From Acidobacteriota bacterium (GTDB taxonomy: Bacteria > Acidobacteriota > Terriglobia > Acidiferrales > UBA7541), in NCBI GenBank assembly GCA_003224195.1, contig QHYP01000204.1:1-21949 (forward strand): 21,949 nucleotides of DNA, written 5' to 3'. Below, piece after piece: positions 15,040-21,857 of the stretch (position 1 is the first letter of the stretch; each line of letters begins with the position of its first letter). The notes beneath the pieces were generated by a model. It did no database searches. It was given only the letters and a program-made list of their open reading frames with translations, and was not told the origin of the DNA. A program made the translations under genes and the position numbers.

Positions 15040-15126
15040 CTTCTGCGCTGCCCTTCGCCCGCAGAGCCGGAAGGAAAAACTCCGAAGCTGTCCAGCGGCG
15101 CAAAAACTTCGACCTGCCCGTTTCTA

Positions 15127-15975
15127 TCATGCGCGATTCGCGAAAAGGTTGTTCAACTCCTCATAGCTAGCTGCATTTTGAAAGATGCTCTCGGAGTTCG
15201 CAGAGGCCTTGATTCCGATGAGCAGCCCGCGCAGGTATCCCAGGCAGGCGCGCATCAGTCCCGATCCGAAACTTACGCGCCGAACGCCGAGCCGCTCCAG
15301 CTCGGCGAGTGGCGGCACGCCGGGTCCCGCCAGGACATTCAGCGGCGCGGCGACTTCGCGGACGAGCGCGGCAATCGTTTGCGCGTCGCGCAGCCCGGGC
15401 ACAAAGAGGCAGTCGGCTCCGGCGTCACGATAAGCGACACAGCGTTTCACGGTGTCCGAGAAGCGCTCTTCGGGTGTTCCCTTTCCTTCCCAGTAGACAT
15501 CTGTGCGCGCGTTGATGACCACCGCGACGCCGGCCTTGCTTCCCGCCTCACGGATGGTTTGAATCTCTTCGACTTGCTGACCAATTTCCTTGAAGGGCCG
15601 CGCTCCATGGCCCGTTCCGTCCTCGAGGTTCAGTCCGATCGCTCCCGCGGCGATTAATTCACGGGCCAGGTTGGCGGCGTTCTTCGCGCCGTCGCCGTAA
15701 CCGTGCTCGAGGTCGGCACTCACTGGGAGATGGGTCGCCCGCGCGATGCGCTCGACTGCCGCGAACATTTCCGCGCGGGAAATGCGTTCCCCGTCGGGAT
15801 AGCCAAGAGCGAAGGCGACGCCAGCACTCGACGTGGCGATGGCGCGAAAGCCGGCTGCTTCGACAAGTTTGGCACTCACGGCATCCCACGCATTGGGCAG
15901 GACGAGCATTTCGGCCCCGTGATGCAGGTCACGAAACGCGGACGCTTTGGCCGCGAGCGAGGAGTGGCTTGTCAT
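15127..15975 (-). CDS. Isocitrate lyase / PEP mutase family enzyme
   Basis: A 282-residue TIM-barrel enzyme of the PEP mutase/isocitrate lyase superfamily, which makes or breaks C-C or P-C bonds through Mg-bound enolates. Family motifs are LPNAWD (26-31), SADLEHGYGDG with metal-binding Asp88, NLEDGTGHG (Glu118, Asp119) and VINARTDVYW (153-162). The lid lacks the KKCGH motif of true isocitrate lyase and the EDKxFPKxNS of PEP mutase, so neither activity can be assigned; oxaloacetate hydrolase or methylisocitrate-lyase-like activity remain possible. The ATG lies 4 bases after the lipA stop, so the two are probably one operon. The upstream extension of the frame lies inside lipA and is spurious. 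Confidence 0.88.
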   Translation of the reverse strand: MTSHSSLAAKASAFRDLHHGAEMLVLPNAWDAVSAKLVEAAGFRAIATSSAGVAFALGYPDGERISRAEMFAAVERIARATHLPVSADLEHGYGDGAKNAANLARELIAAGAIGLNLEDGTGHGARPFKEIGQQVEEIQTIREAGSKAGVAVVINARTDVYWEGKGTPEERFSDTVKRCVAYRDAGADCLFVPGLRDAQTIAALVREVAAPLNVLAGPGVPPLAELERLGVRRVSFGSGLMRACLGYLRGLLIGIKASANSESIFQNAASYEELNNLFANRA

Positions 15976-15979
15976 GTGA

Positions 15980-16927
15980 TCAAGCCCGCACAGAGGCTTC
16001 GTTATGGGCGCCCGCATAGCGGGCGACTTGTTCAAAGGCGTGGTAGGAGGAGCGGACGAGCGGGCCGGACTCGACGTGCTTGAAGCCCATCGCTTCACCG
16101 AGCGCTTTGAATTCGGCGAATTCGCCGGGATGCACGTAGCGGACGATGGGAAGATGCTCGCGCGTAGGCTGGAGATACTGGCCGAGCGTGAGAATGTCCG
16201 CGCCCTGTGCGACGAGGTCGTGCATTGTGGCGAGAACCTCTTCTTTTTCTTCCCCGAGACCCAGCATCAGACCGGTTTTCGCGGGAATCTGTGAATCGAA
16301 TTCCTTCGCGCGGCGGAGTAGCCCGAGCGAGCGCTCGTAAACAGCGCCTTTGCGCACCTGGCGGTAGAGCCGCGGCACGGTCTCCGTATTGTGATTGAGC
16401 ACATCCGGCCGAGCGGCAAGGACGGTTTCGAGCGCGTTCCAATCACCGCGAAAATCGGGGATCAACACTTCCACCTTGCAGCCGGGGACGCGGCGGCGAA
16501 TCTCCTCGATGGTGCGTGCGAAGATGTGCGCGCCGCCGTCGGGCTGGTCGTCGCGATTGACCGAGGTCACGACCGCGTAACGCAGGCCCATGCGCTCGAC
16601 CGCCTCGGCCACGCGCAACGGCTCGCCCTCGTCGGGCGGGCCGACGGGCTTGCCCGAGGGTACGGCGCAGAAGCCGCAGGCGCGCGTACAGATATCGCCC
16701 AGGATCATGAAGGTGGCGGTGCGGTGTTCCCAGCATTCGCCCATGTTCGGGCAACGCGCACTTTCGCACACGGTGTGCAGGTCGAGCGTGCGCATGATGC
16801 GCTTCAGGTCCTGATAGTTTTCGCCGCCGAAGAATTTTACGCGGAGCCATTCCGGACGGGGATTCGCGATGGCCGGCAGGACGGGCAGCGGCGGCGAATT
16901 GGCCAGGATGTTGAAGGGAGAGTTCAT
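15980..16927 (-). CDS. lipA: Lipoyl synthase
   Basis: Radical-SAM enzyme that inserts two sulfurs into octanoyl groups on E2 and GcvH proteins. The 315-residue protein has both cluster motifs: auxiliary cluster C54-x4-C59-x5-C65 (CESARCPNMGEC) and radical-SAM CxxxCxxC at C80, C84 and C87 (CTRACGFC). The C-terminal RSSYHA, whose serine ligates the auxiliary cluster, is present. A promoter candidate lies just upstream (16947-16976), giving a very short leader with only a weak GGATG as binding site. It supplies the cofactor for the 2-oxoglutarate dehydrogenase whose E1 is encoded earlier in the window; lipB is not seen nearby. Confidence 0.97.
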   Translation of the reverse strand: MNSPFNILANSPPLPVLPAIANPRPEWLRVKFFGGENYQDLKRIMRTLDLHTVCESARCPNMGECWEHRTATFMILGDICTRACGFCAVPSGKPVGPPDEGEPLRVAEAVERMGLRYAVVTSVNRDDQPDGGAHIFARTIEEIRRRVPGCKVEVLIPDFRGDWNALETVLAARPDVLNHNTETVPRLYRQVRKGAVYERSLGLLRRAKEFDSQIPAKTGLMLGLGEEKEEVLATMHDLVAQGADILTLGQYLQPTREHLPIVRYVHPGEFAEFKALGEAMGFKHVESGPLVRSSYHAFEQVARYAGAHNEASVRA

Positions 16928-16946
16928 GCGGTCATCCGAAACAGAG

Positions 16947-16976
16947 ATTGTACTGCCTCCCAGACATGCCGCTCAA
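16947..16976 (-). promoter_or_regulatory. lipA: Candidate sigma-70 promoter of lipA
   Basis: On the minus strand, TTGAGC (-35, 4 of 6 matches) is followed after 18 bases by TACAAT (-10, 5 of 6). The expected start site is about 13 bases before the lipA ATG. The motif fit and position are good; no further evidence is available. Confidence 0.45.
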
Positions 16977-17127
16977 CTCGACGAGCCGAAGACGGCAGCC
17001 GAAGACGGTAGGCGCATAGAAGCGGAATAGAATGCGGGAAACAAGATTTGGCACAAGGAGAAGAGAGGTCCCTCGTCGCGCCGCAGGACCGTCCGGGGCG
17101 GACAAACCGCCCTGCGCTCGCTCGGGA

Positions 17128-17150
17128 TTTCCATCCTGATCGGATGGAAA
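17128..17150. repeat. 9-bp inverted repeat
   Basis: TTTCCATCC and GGATGGAAA are perfect arms around the loop TGATC. It is followed within three bases by a TGTGGAAAA word and a C-rich run. There is no T-tract, so it is unlikely to be a terminator. Confidence 0.6.
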
Positions 17151-17184
17151 CCTGTGGAAAAGTACCCCCCACCCCCTGTTTTTT

Positions 17185-17277
17185 GTAACGATGTGAATCT
17201 AAATGATTTAGATGCGAAGAAGTGCGTAACGATGTGATTCCAAAGGGTTTGTAACTCGTTTGTTTACAAATCGTTAC
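17185..17277. repeat. Iteron-like GTAACGAT repeats in an AT-rich patch
   Basis: The 12-base word GTAACGATGTGA occurs twice (17185-17196 and 17226-17237), a related GTAACTCG at 17251, and the inverse ATCGTTAC at 17270-17277. Between the first two lies the near-perfect palindrome ATCTAAATGATTTAGAT (17197-17213), and TTTGTAA/TTACAAA arms surround 17248-17270. The patch is distinctly AT-richer than its surroundings. It could be a protein-binding array or the degenerate body of a mobile repeat. Confidence 0.55.
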
Positions 17278-17325
17278 GAGTCGGGCCGTAAGTGTGGCTT
17301 TTAGAGGAGTTATGAGAGGCAGTGA

Positions 17326-17345
17326 CCCTTCGGCTGCGCTCAGGG
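17326..17345. repeat. PERSRR-type interspersed repeat
   Basis: The 20 bases CCCTTCGGCTGCGCTCAGGG (inverse CCCTGAGCGCAGCCGAAGGG) are of the kind that yields PERSRR peptide artefacts in annotated genomes. It is non-coding here. Recognition rests on recall of the word, not on a search. Confidence 0.5.
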
Positions 17346-17373
17346 CAGGCCGGTGAAGAGCAGGAAAGTCCAC

Positions 17374-17396
17374 AGTCGATAGTCGATAGTTGATAG
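17374..17396. repeat. 7-bp tandem repeat
   Basis: AGTCGAT is repeated three times in tandem with one substitution in the third unit, followed by AG. No function can be assigned. Confidence 0.6.
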
Positions 17397-17860
17397 CCGG
17401 CGGGAGAGACGCGCGAGTTTTCCACAGGGTCATACCCCCCACACCTCCGTGGCGATGGAAAGAGTGCGGAACGAATTGATTGCAAAAGGGTTGCCGTGCG
17501 TCCGTTGGGGAAAAGAGTGCGGAAAAGGCAGAAAGGAAAGAGGTTAGATGGAAAAGTTCCGTGTTTTGCAGGCAATTGACCACAGAGCTGGGCAGACAGG
17601 TATTCCGAGATTTTGCAGGGAGCGGGCGAGGAAGAATTGCGTGGCGTATCATGCCGGAGATTACCACAGAGGAATAGAACGCCGAAGTGATTTTCAGCAA
17701 AGGGCTGTGGAAAAGCGGCGGAATGGTAACGGGCGATGCGGAAGGGCAGCGGTTAGTGGCCCTCCTGCGGCGGGCAGGAGAGACGAGGGTATGGAGAAAA
17801 AAGATGGTGGGAGGAGACGGCGCGGGCCGCGAAAAACGCTCGAATAGCAGGAGAGAAATT

Positions 17861-17940
17861 CCCCACCCTTGCAAAAAGCGCAAGGATGGGGCACCCGCCG
17901 GGAATGACGCCGTCCGCGGAGCCGGCGAGGCGGGTGGGGC
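17861..17940. repeat. REP-like compound stem-loop element
   Basis: CCCCACCCTTGC and GCAAGGATGGGG make a 12-bp stem with one mismatch and a 7-base loop (17861-17891). Next to it, CACCCGCC and GGCGGGTG enclose a 30-base GC-rich segment (about 17893-17936). The double-hairpin layout resembles bacterial REP/BIME units. The inner segment nearly matches a stretch of the lactonase gene 286 bases away. Confidence 0.5.
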
Positions 17941-18100
17941 AGACTTATGCACGATTTTTGATTAAGCGTCGGCACCGGTAAGAGGATACCACTCACAGGC
18001 TTCATCACGGAGAGAAGGAACGAGGGTGCCCATTCCTGCCGCAGGCAGGAGCGGGGCGTTGTGGACGCGAGGTGTTCGAGAAAAAGAGTAGAGAATCGAG

Positions 18101-18126
18101 GATGCCGCCCGGAAGGGCGGCGCTAC
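18101..18126. repeat. Hairpin repeat overlapping the lactonase stop codon
   Basis: The unit reads GATG, then GCCGCCC-GGAA-GGGCGGC (perfect 7-bp stem), then GCTAC. The minus-strand TAG stop of the lactonase gene is part of the terminal GCTAC. A similar unit, GATG-palindrome-GCTAC, lies upstream of the same gene at 19021-19045. It may also act as a weak transcription terminator for the gene. Confidence 0.55.
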
Positions 18127-18956
18127 TTGATTTTTGCCACGCGGCCGACGGTGGGGAAGCGCTGGAATTGCAGAGCGTCGTGGCCGGGAATGACGCGGTC
18201 CGCGGAGCCGGCGAGCTGGACCATGCGCTCCTGATTCTTGATGTTGGCGGGCTGGTCCGCTTCGCTGAACGTCGCGCTGGCCTTGTGCTCGGCGAGATTG
18301 CGGTAGAGATAACAGTTGTCGGAAGCGAGCACGAAGGGCGGATTGCCGTCCACGCGGATGTATTGCGAGGCGAAGGTGTGGCGCGCGCCGGCGTAGGCGC
18401 GAATGCCGGGGAAAATCTCCACGTCGTCGCCATCCACGAGGCGCAGGCGGCCTTCGGTGTTCAAGCGCACGAGCGCCTGCACGTCCTCGGGGTCAATGCC
18501 GCCGTGCTTGCCACCGGTCTGCCAGGCTTCGCCGGTGTAATAGGCGAACTCCTGCTTCTGAATCCAGACGGTCGCTTTGGGGAAGAGATCAATGCCGCCC
18601 AGGTGGTCCCAATGGGCGTGACTGATAATGATGTCGGTGACGTCCTCGGGCTGGACGCCGGCGAGCTTCACGGCTTCGTCGGGGCGCATGTACTCGGCGG
18701 TGTTGGGGAAATATTTGAACCAGACCTCGCGGTGGAAGCCGCTGTCGAACAAGACGTCATGCCCGCCGCCGCGAATCAGCCAAAAGACCATGGCGATTTC
18801 GATCTTTTCGTCCTTGGGCGCGCCCATGACCAGAGCGGAAACGGGCTCGTTTACGGCGGAAGCGTAGCGAATGGCTTGAATCGAATATTCGGGTGAAGAG
18901 GGAGAGACGGAAAAGAGTCCGAAGATTACGGCGAGAAGAAGGCGCGTCGCGTGCAT
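18123..18956 (-). CDS. Exported metallo-beta-lactamase-fold hydrolase, AHL-lactonase-like
   Basis: A 277-residue protein with an N-terminal hydrophobic signal (about 5-20, LLLAVIFGLFSVS). The dinuclear metal site is complete: HAHWDH (H113, H115, D117, H118), H193 in GARHT, D213 in ASDNCY and H259 in PGHD. Tyr216, three residues after the bridging Asp, is placed like Tyr194 of the AHL lactonase AiiA, so quorum-quenching lactonase activity is plausible; other lactones are possible substrates. Unlike AiiA it appears exported, placing the activity in the periplasm or outside. GTG 18962 is an alternative start two codons upstream. It appears to be a single-gene unit with its own promoter candidate and is flanked by two hairpin repeats. 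Confidence 0.85.
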   Translation of the reverse strand: MHATRLLLAVIFGLFSVSPSSPEYSIQAIRYASAVNEPVSALVMGAPKDEKIEIAMVFWLIRGGGHDVLFDSGFHREVWFKYFPNTAEYMRPDEAVKLAGVQPEDVTDIIISHAHWDHLGGIDLFPKATVWIQKQEFAYYTGEAWQTGGKHGGIDPEDVQALVRLNTEGRLRLVDGDDVEIFPGIRAYAGARHTFASQYIRVDGNPPFVLASDNCYLYRNLAEHKASATFSEADQPANIKNQERMVQLAGSADRVIPGHDALQFQRFPTVGRVAKIK

Positions 18957-18979
18957 GTTCACACCCGGTTAGGGGCGTT

Positions 18980-19007
18980 ATGCTATCACTGAATGGGGAG
19001 TTGGCAA
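18980..19007 (-). promoter_or_regulatory. Candidate sigma-70 promoter of the lactonase-like gene
   Basis: TTGCCA (5 of 6 matches to -35) and TAGCAT (4 of 6 to -10) are 16 bases apart on the minus strand, with the expected start about 15 bases before the gene. The spacing is one base short of optimal. Confidence 0.4.
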
Positions 19008-19020
19008 GGTACGGAGAAAG

Positions 19021-19045
19021 ATGGTCACCTTAAGGTGGCCGCTAC
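19021..19045. repeat. Hairpin repeat upstream of the lactonase-like gene
   Basis: GATG overlaps a near-perfect palindrome GGTCACCTTAAGGTGGCC (one mismatched pair), followed by GCTAC. The ends are the same as those of the unit at 18101-18126. About 30 bases further on, 19076-19107 holds a CCTTCGTCACTGCG...CTCAGGATGAC stretch of the kind found scattered in many environmental genomes. Confidence 0.5.
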
Positions 19046-19149
19046 AGGAGAGGGGCTTTGGCGCGATTCGAAGAGAGATCCTTCGTCACTGCGTTCCTCA
19101 GGATGACCATGGGTTCGGCTACGCTCACCACAAGTTCCTCATCGGATGG

Positions 19150-19425
19150 TCAGGTGGGGCGGCGGGCGGCGGTGACGAAATCGCGCAACGCGGAAACGTT
19201 CGGGCCGTAGGCGCCAATGCGGCCAGCGTCCACGGGCAAACCCAACTGCTCGGCAACATCGATATTGATGCCCGCGTCGTCCAGCTCGGACAGGCTGAAA
19301 CCCGCGGCGGGCTGCACGCGGTTCAATCCAGTCGGATACACGGGCCGCGGCGGCCGTAGCCGCTGCCAAGGACGGCGCGCGATCTCGTAATACTGTTGCC
19401 AGTCGCGTTTGTGCCAAAACGTCAT
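19150..19425 (-). CDS. Small protein resembling ribosomal protein L13e
   Basis: A 91-residue basic protein starting at ATG 19425, preceded by AAGGA at ideal spacing; the frame opens earlier (19536) but this ribosome binding site decides the start. The N-terminus MTFWHKRDWQQYYEIARRP is aromatic and basic. The second half, GFSLSELDDAGINIDVAEQL followed by GLPVDAGR and NVSALRDF, follows position by position the pattern of eukaryotic/archaeal L13e (GFSLEEL-x2-AGI-x3-VA-x2-IGI-x-VD-x2-R-x6-NV-x2-L-KEY). Only one of the usual Arg cluster after VD is kept. Function in bacteria is unknown; rRNA or other nucleic-acid binding is a guess from the fold. It stands alone on the minus strand. Confidence 0.6.
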   Translation of the reverse strand: MTFWHKRDWQQYYEIARRPWQRLRPPRPVYPTGLNRVQPAAGFSLSELDDAGINIDVAEQLGLPVDAGRIGAYGPNVSALRDFVTAARRPT

Positions 19426-19546
19426 GCTCTTCCTTATGCTCTTCACCGCGCCCATCCTTGCCGATTGGATGCCACTGCGGCCCGGAAGGTTCCCCGGTGG
19501 GAGCCAATGGCCGCCTCCGGCGCAGCGCCAAGCCATCCAAGCTCAG

Positions 19547-19573
19547 GGTGACCCCGACTGGGTCGGGGTCAAC
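19547..19573. repeat. Palindromic repeat, copy 1
   Basis: TGACCCCGAC and GTCGGGGTCA are perfect 10-bp arms around the loop TGG, flanked by GG on one side and AC on the other. A second copy, identical over 27 bases except for one loop base, lies inside the 3' end of thiI (21146-21172). Confidence 0.8.
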
Positions 19574-19763
19574 ATACGATATATTCGGCGCCGTGAAGCA
19601 TTTTCCTCGCCTATTGTTTCAAACCCGTTACGGCCTCGGGAGTTTCGGCCTGCGACGGGTCTTGTAACCTGAGCGGTACCCTGTTCTGTGCGCCCGCGTC
19701 AATTTAATCCCGACCGGGCCGGGACAGGCCGGGGTAAACGCCGCAAGCGGGTATTTTCCTGCG

Positions 19764-19780
19764 CGCCCGCTGAGCGGGCG
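19764..19780. repeat. 8-bp perfect inverted repeat before thiI
   Basis: CGCCCGCT and AGCGGGCG flank a single G, within a GC-rich leader-distal segment. It may be an operator or another interspersed palindrome; no T-tract follows. Confidence 0.4.
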
Positions 19781-19837
19781 ACGGGGATCGGGGCCGGGGC
19801 AGCCAACCAATCGGGGCGGGGCCGCTGCTTGGGCATA

Positions 19838-19843
19838 TATAAT
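19838..19843 (+). promoter_or_regulatory. thiI: Candidate -10 box of thiI
   Basis: A perfect TATAAT lies 25 bases before the thiI ATG, within TATATAATGGG. No -35 match is seen at 16-18 bases, where the sequence is G-rich, so the promoter may need an activator. The expected leader is about 18 bases and has no evident Shine-Dalgarno. Confidence 0.4.
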
Positions 19844-19868
19844 GGGTGCCTAGGCTTGCGATAAATAT

Positions 19869-21191
19869 ATGGCCGGAACACACATCGTCGTGCATTACCA
19901 CGAGCTCTGGCTGAAAGGGCGCAACCGGGATTTCTTCTTGCACAAGCTGCGCCTGGGGATCAAGCGGGCGCTCGAGGGATTAGAGGTCACGCGCATCACG
20001 CAGCCGGGCGACCGCATGGTCATCGAGCTAGCGCCCGAAGCCGACTCGACAGCGGCACTGACGCGGCTCGAGCGCGTCTCCGGCATTTCGTCTTTCGGGA
20101 TCGCGCGCGCGGTTGACTGGCGCGTCGCCGCGGGGAGCGCTGCGGAGAACAACGCCGCGGCGAGCGCGTCGAAGGATGAACTGCTTAGTCCAATCCGCGA
20201 CGCCGCGTGGGAAGAAATTCGCAGCGAAAAATTCGCCACGTTTGCCGTACGCGCCAAGCGGAGCTACAAAGGCTTTCCGGTAAACGCGATGGCCATCGAG
20301 CGCGAAGTGGGCGGCTACCTGTTCGATAAATTGCGCGCCGAGGGCCGGGAGATCCGCGTGCGACTGAACCATCCCGAACTGACGTGCCGGATCGAAGTCA
20401 CGCCCGGACCGGCGCTCATCTACGCGCGGCGCCATCCCGGCGCAGGCGGCTTGCCCGCAAACACAGCGGGGCGCCTTATTTGCTTGCTCTCGGGGGGATT
20501 CGACAGCGCGGTTGCGGCGTTCAAGATGATGAAGCGGGGCGCGCACGTCTCGTTCGTGCATTTCTGGGGAGGCGGCGCGCGGGCCGGCGAGTCGTCGGTA
20601 CACGTGGCGCGCGAACTGGTGAAGCGGCTCGTGCCCTGGGAGTTCACAACAAAGCTTTACCTGGTGCCGTTCGAGCCGCTGCAGCGCGAAATTGTGCGCC
20701 GGGCGCCGGAAAAGTTTCGCATCCTGCTCTACCGCCGGCTGATGCTGCGGATTGCGGAACGCGTGGCCGGCATGGACCAGGCCCGGGGGCTGATTACCGG
20801 CGACAGCCTCGGGCAAGTTGCCTCGCAGACGATCCAAAATATGGCCGCGGTCGGCGCCGCGACGAAGCTGCCGATCTATCGGCCGCTGGTCGGCGATGAC
20901 AAGCTCGAGATTCTCGAGATTGCGAGGAAGATCGGAACGCACGACATTTCCGCCGAGCCGTTCCACGACTGCTGCCCGATGTTTCTGCCGAAAGCGCCCG
21001 CGCTGTTCGCCTCGCCGGAAGAACTTGACGAGGCGGAAGCAAGTCTGGGCGTCGAAGAACTCGTAGAGCGTGGGATTGAGTCGCTCACCCTTGAGCGCTA
21101 CCACTATGCGCAGGGAATCGCCGAGCAGGTAGAGTCTTTTTTACCGGTGACCCCGACAGGGTCGGGGTCAACCCGCAAAGCGACCGCGTGA
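19869..21191 (+). CDS. thiI: tRNA 4-thiouridine synthetase ThiI
   Basis: Enzyme that adenylates and thiolates U8 of tRNA and can feed sulfur to thiamine synthesis. The 440-residue protein has the N-terminal ferredoxin-like and THUMP domains (about 1-185, IVVHYHELWLKGRNRDFF at the start), a PP-loop SGGFDS (208-213), GDSLGQVASQT (311-321) and the DCCPMFLPK region (367-375). The C-terminal rhodanese domain of E. coli ThiI is absent, as in Bacillus-type enzymes that take sulfur from a partner. The last ~15 residues (PVTPTGSGST and RKATA) are encoded by a palindromic repeat inserted at the 3' end. The start ATG has no clear ribosome binding site, but homology begins at once. Confidence 0.94.
   Translation: MAGTHIVVHYHELWLKGRNRDFFLHKLRLGIKRALEGLEVTRITQPGDRMVIELAPEADSTAALTRLERVSGISSFGIARAVDWRVAAGSAAENNAAASASKDELLSPIRDAAWEEIRSEKFATFAVRAKRSYKGFPVNAMAIEREVGGYLFDKLRAEGREIRVRLNHPELTCRIEVTPGPALIYARRHPGAGGLPANTAGRLICLLSGGFDSAVAAFKMMKRGAHVSFVHFWGGGARAGESSVHVARELVKRLVPWEFTTKLYLVPFEPLQREIVRRAPEKFRILLYRRLMLRIAERVAGMDQARGLITGDSLGQVASQTIQNMAAVGAATKLPIYRPLVGDDKLEILEIARKIGTHDISAEPFHDCCPMFLPKAPALFASPEELDEAEASLGVEELVERGIESLTLERYHYAQGIAEQVESFLPVTPTGSGSTRKATA
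21146..21172. repeat. Palindromic repeat, copy 2, within thiI
   Basis: Same 10-bp arms TGACCCCGAC/GTCGGGGTCA as copy 1, with loop AGG instead of TGG. It lies in frame in thiI and encodes TPTGSGST near the C-terminus, 19 bases before the stop codon. Confidence 0.8.
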
Positions 21192-21250
21192 GGTTCGCCA
21201 CTGCGTACACGGATTCTCTTGTGAATCTTGAAAAAAGGAAAATGTGAGGC

Positions 21251-21610
21251 TTACCAGCGGTTGCCGCGATCACCCCGATCGCCCCGTCCGCGTCCGCCGC
21301 CCTGGCCGCCGCGCCCGCCGTAGCCGCCGCGGCCGCCGCCGCCACCACCACCGGGGCCATCGCGCTGCGGGCGCGCTTCGTTGACCACCAGATTGCGTCC
21401 ACCGAAGTTCTGCCCGTTCAGCGACTGAATGGCGCGGTCGGCTTCCTCGTCATTCGCAATTTCCACAAACGCGAAGCCGCGCGACTGCCCGGTGAATCGA
21501 TCACGAATCAGATTGACGCCCGAGGGATTCACACCCGCCTGCGAGAAAAACTCGTGTAGCGTATCTTCCGTAGCGGAAAACGGAAGATTCCCGACGTAGA
21601 GCTTCTTCAC
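21251..21610 (-). CDS. RRM RNA-binding protein with glycine-rich tail
   Basis: A 119-residue protein with one RNA recognition motif: RNP2 LYVGNLPF (4-11) and RNP1 RGFAFVEI (44-51). The tail (about 85-119) is Gly/Arg-rich with RGG-like repeats (GRGGYGGRGG, RGDRGDRGN). This layout matches cold-inducible bacterial Rbp proteins first known from cyanobacteria. GTG 21610 is the start: AAGGAG lies seven bases upstream and the RRM begins immediately; the frame open to 21658 is leader. The ~250-base space upstream to the next gene contains CTGAAG/CTTCAG elements (21658-21663, 21724-21729) that might fold a leader, but this is weak. It converges on thiI. Confidence 0.93.
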   Translation of the reverse strand: MKKLYVGNLPFSATEDTLHEFFSQAGVNPSGVNLIRDRFTGQSRGFAFVEIANDEEADRAIQSLNGQNFGGRNLVVNEARPQRDGPGGGGGGGRGGYGGRGGQGGGRGRGDRGDRGNRW

Positions 21611-21857
21611 CTGCGCACTCCTTCTGCCCAGAACCAAACCACGAACCGAGGCACCCACTGAAGAAACAGGAAGCGTTCACGGGCAGTCCGGAGAGCCGGG
21701 CCAGCACGGGCGCGAAACTGACACTTCAGCAGTCACCTGCATGGTCTCCAAAAATGAATGAGTTTGCAACCAGAAAGAAGTTCCGCGAGCCGGCAAATGG
21801 CCCGCTTATGTATTTGGTGATAGGATGCGTGCAATTGCGTTCCCCAGCGAGGATCCC

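Larger units (their letters stand above)
16928..18122. other. 1.2-kb gene-free region rich in repeats
   Basis: No convincing coding sequence is present. A 342-codon minus-strand frame crosses most of it but has no domain, is built over repeats and contains artefact words such as LSAAEGS and YRLSTVD. The region holds a 9-bp hairpin (17128-17150), iteron-like GTAACGAT repeats (17185-17277), three CTGTGGAAAA words, a PERSRR-type palindrome (17326-17345), a 7-bp tandem repeat (17374-17396), CTCCTGC/GCAGGAG (17762-17780), a CCCCACCCTTGC hairpin (17861-17891), a 33-bp near-copy of part of the downstream lactonase gene (17897-17929), and TCCTGCC/GGCAGGA (18034-18050). It looks like an accumulation zone of short interspersed elements. 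Confidence 0.7.
19426..19868. other. Intergenic region with palindromes before thiI (443 bp)
   Basis: Divergent region between the L13e-like gene and thiI. It contains the palindromic repeat at 19547-19573, a perfect CGCCCGCT-G-AGCGGGCG palindrome (19764-19780), a GC-rich stretch with CCGGG/CCCGG words (about 19705-19735), and a TATAAT box near the thiI start. Short frames here look non-coding and no tRNA was found. Confidence 0.6.

Noticed and set aside
16924..17952. 342-codon minus-strand open frame between lipA and the lactonase-like gene
   Set aside because: It overlaps the lipA start, runs over short repeats and hairpins, has no domain, and its peptide is low-complexity Ser/Pro/Arg with known repeat-artefact words. 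Chance openness in GC-rich non-coding DNA explains it.
16928..18122. Calling this region a replication origin
   Set aside because: The DnaA-like words differ from the consensus, no origin-associated genes are adjacent, and other repeat families fill the region. Kept only as an observation.
19409..19672. Plus-strand frame antisense to the L13e-like gene
   Set aside because: No ribosome binding site, domain or conserved pattern; it spans the palindromic repeat.
21192..21250. GATTC/GAATC hairpin between thiI and the RRM gene
   Set aside because: Only a 5-bp stem, and the A/T run is on the wrong side for an intrinsic terminator in either direction.
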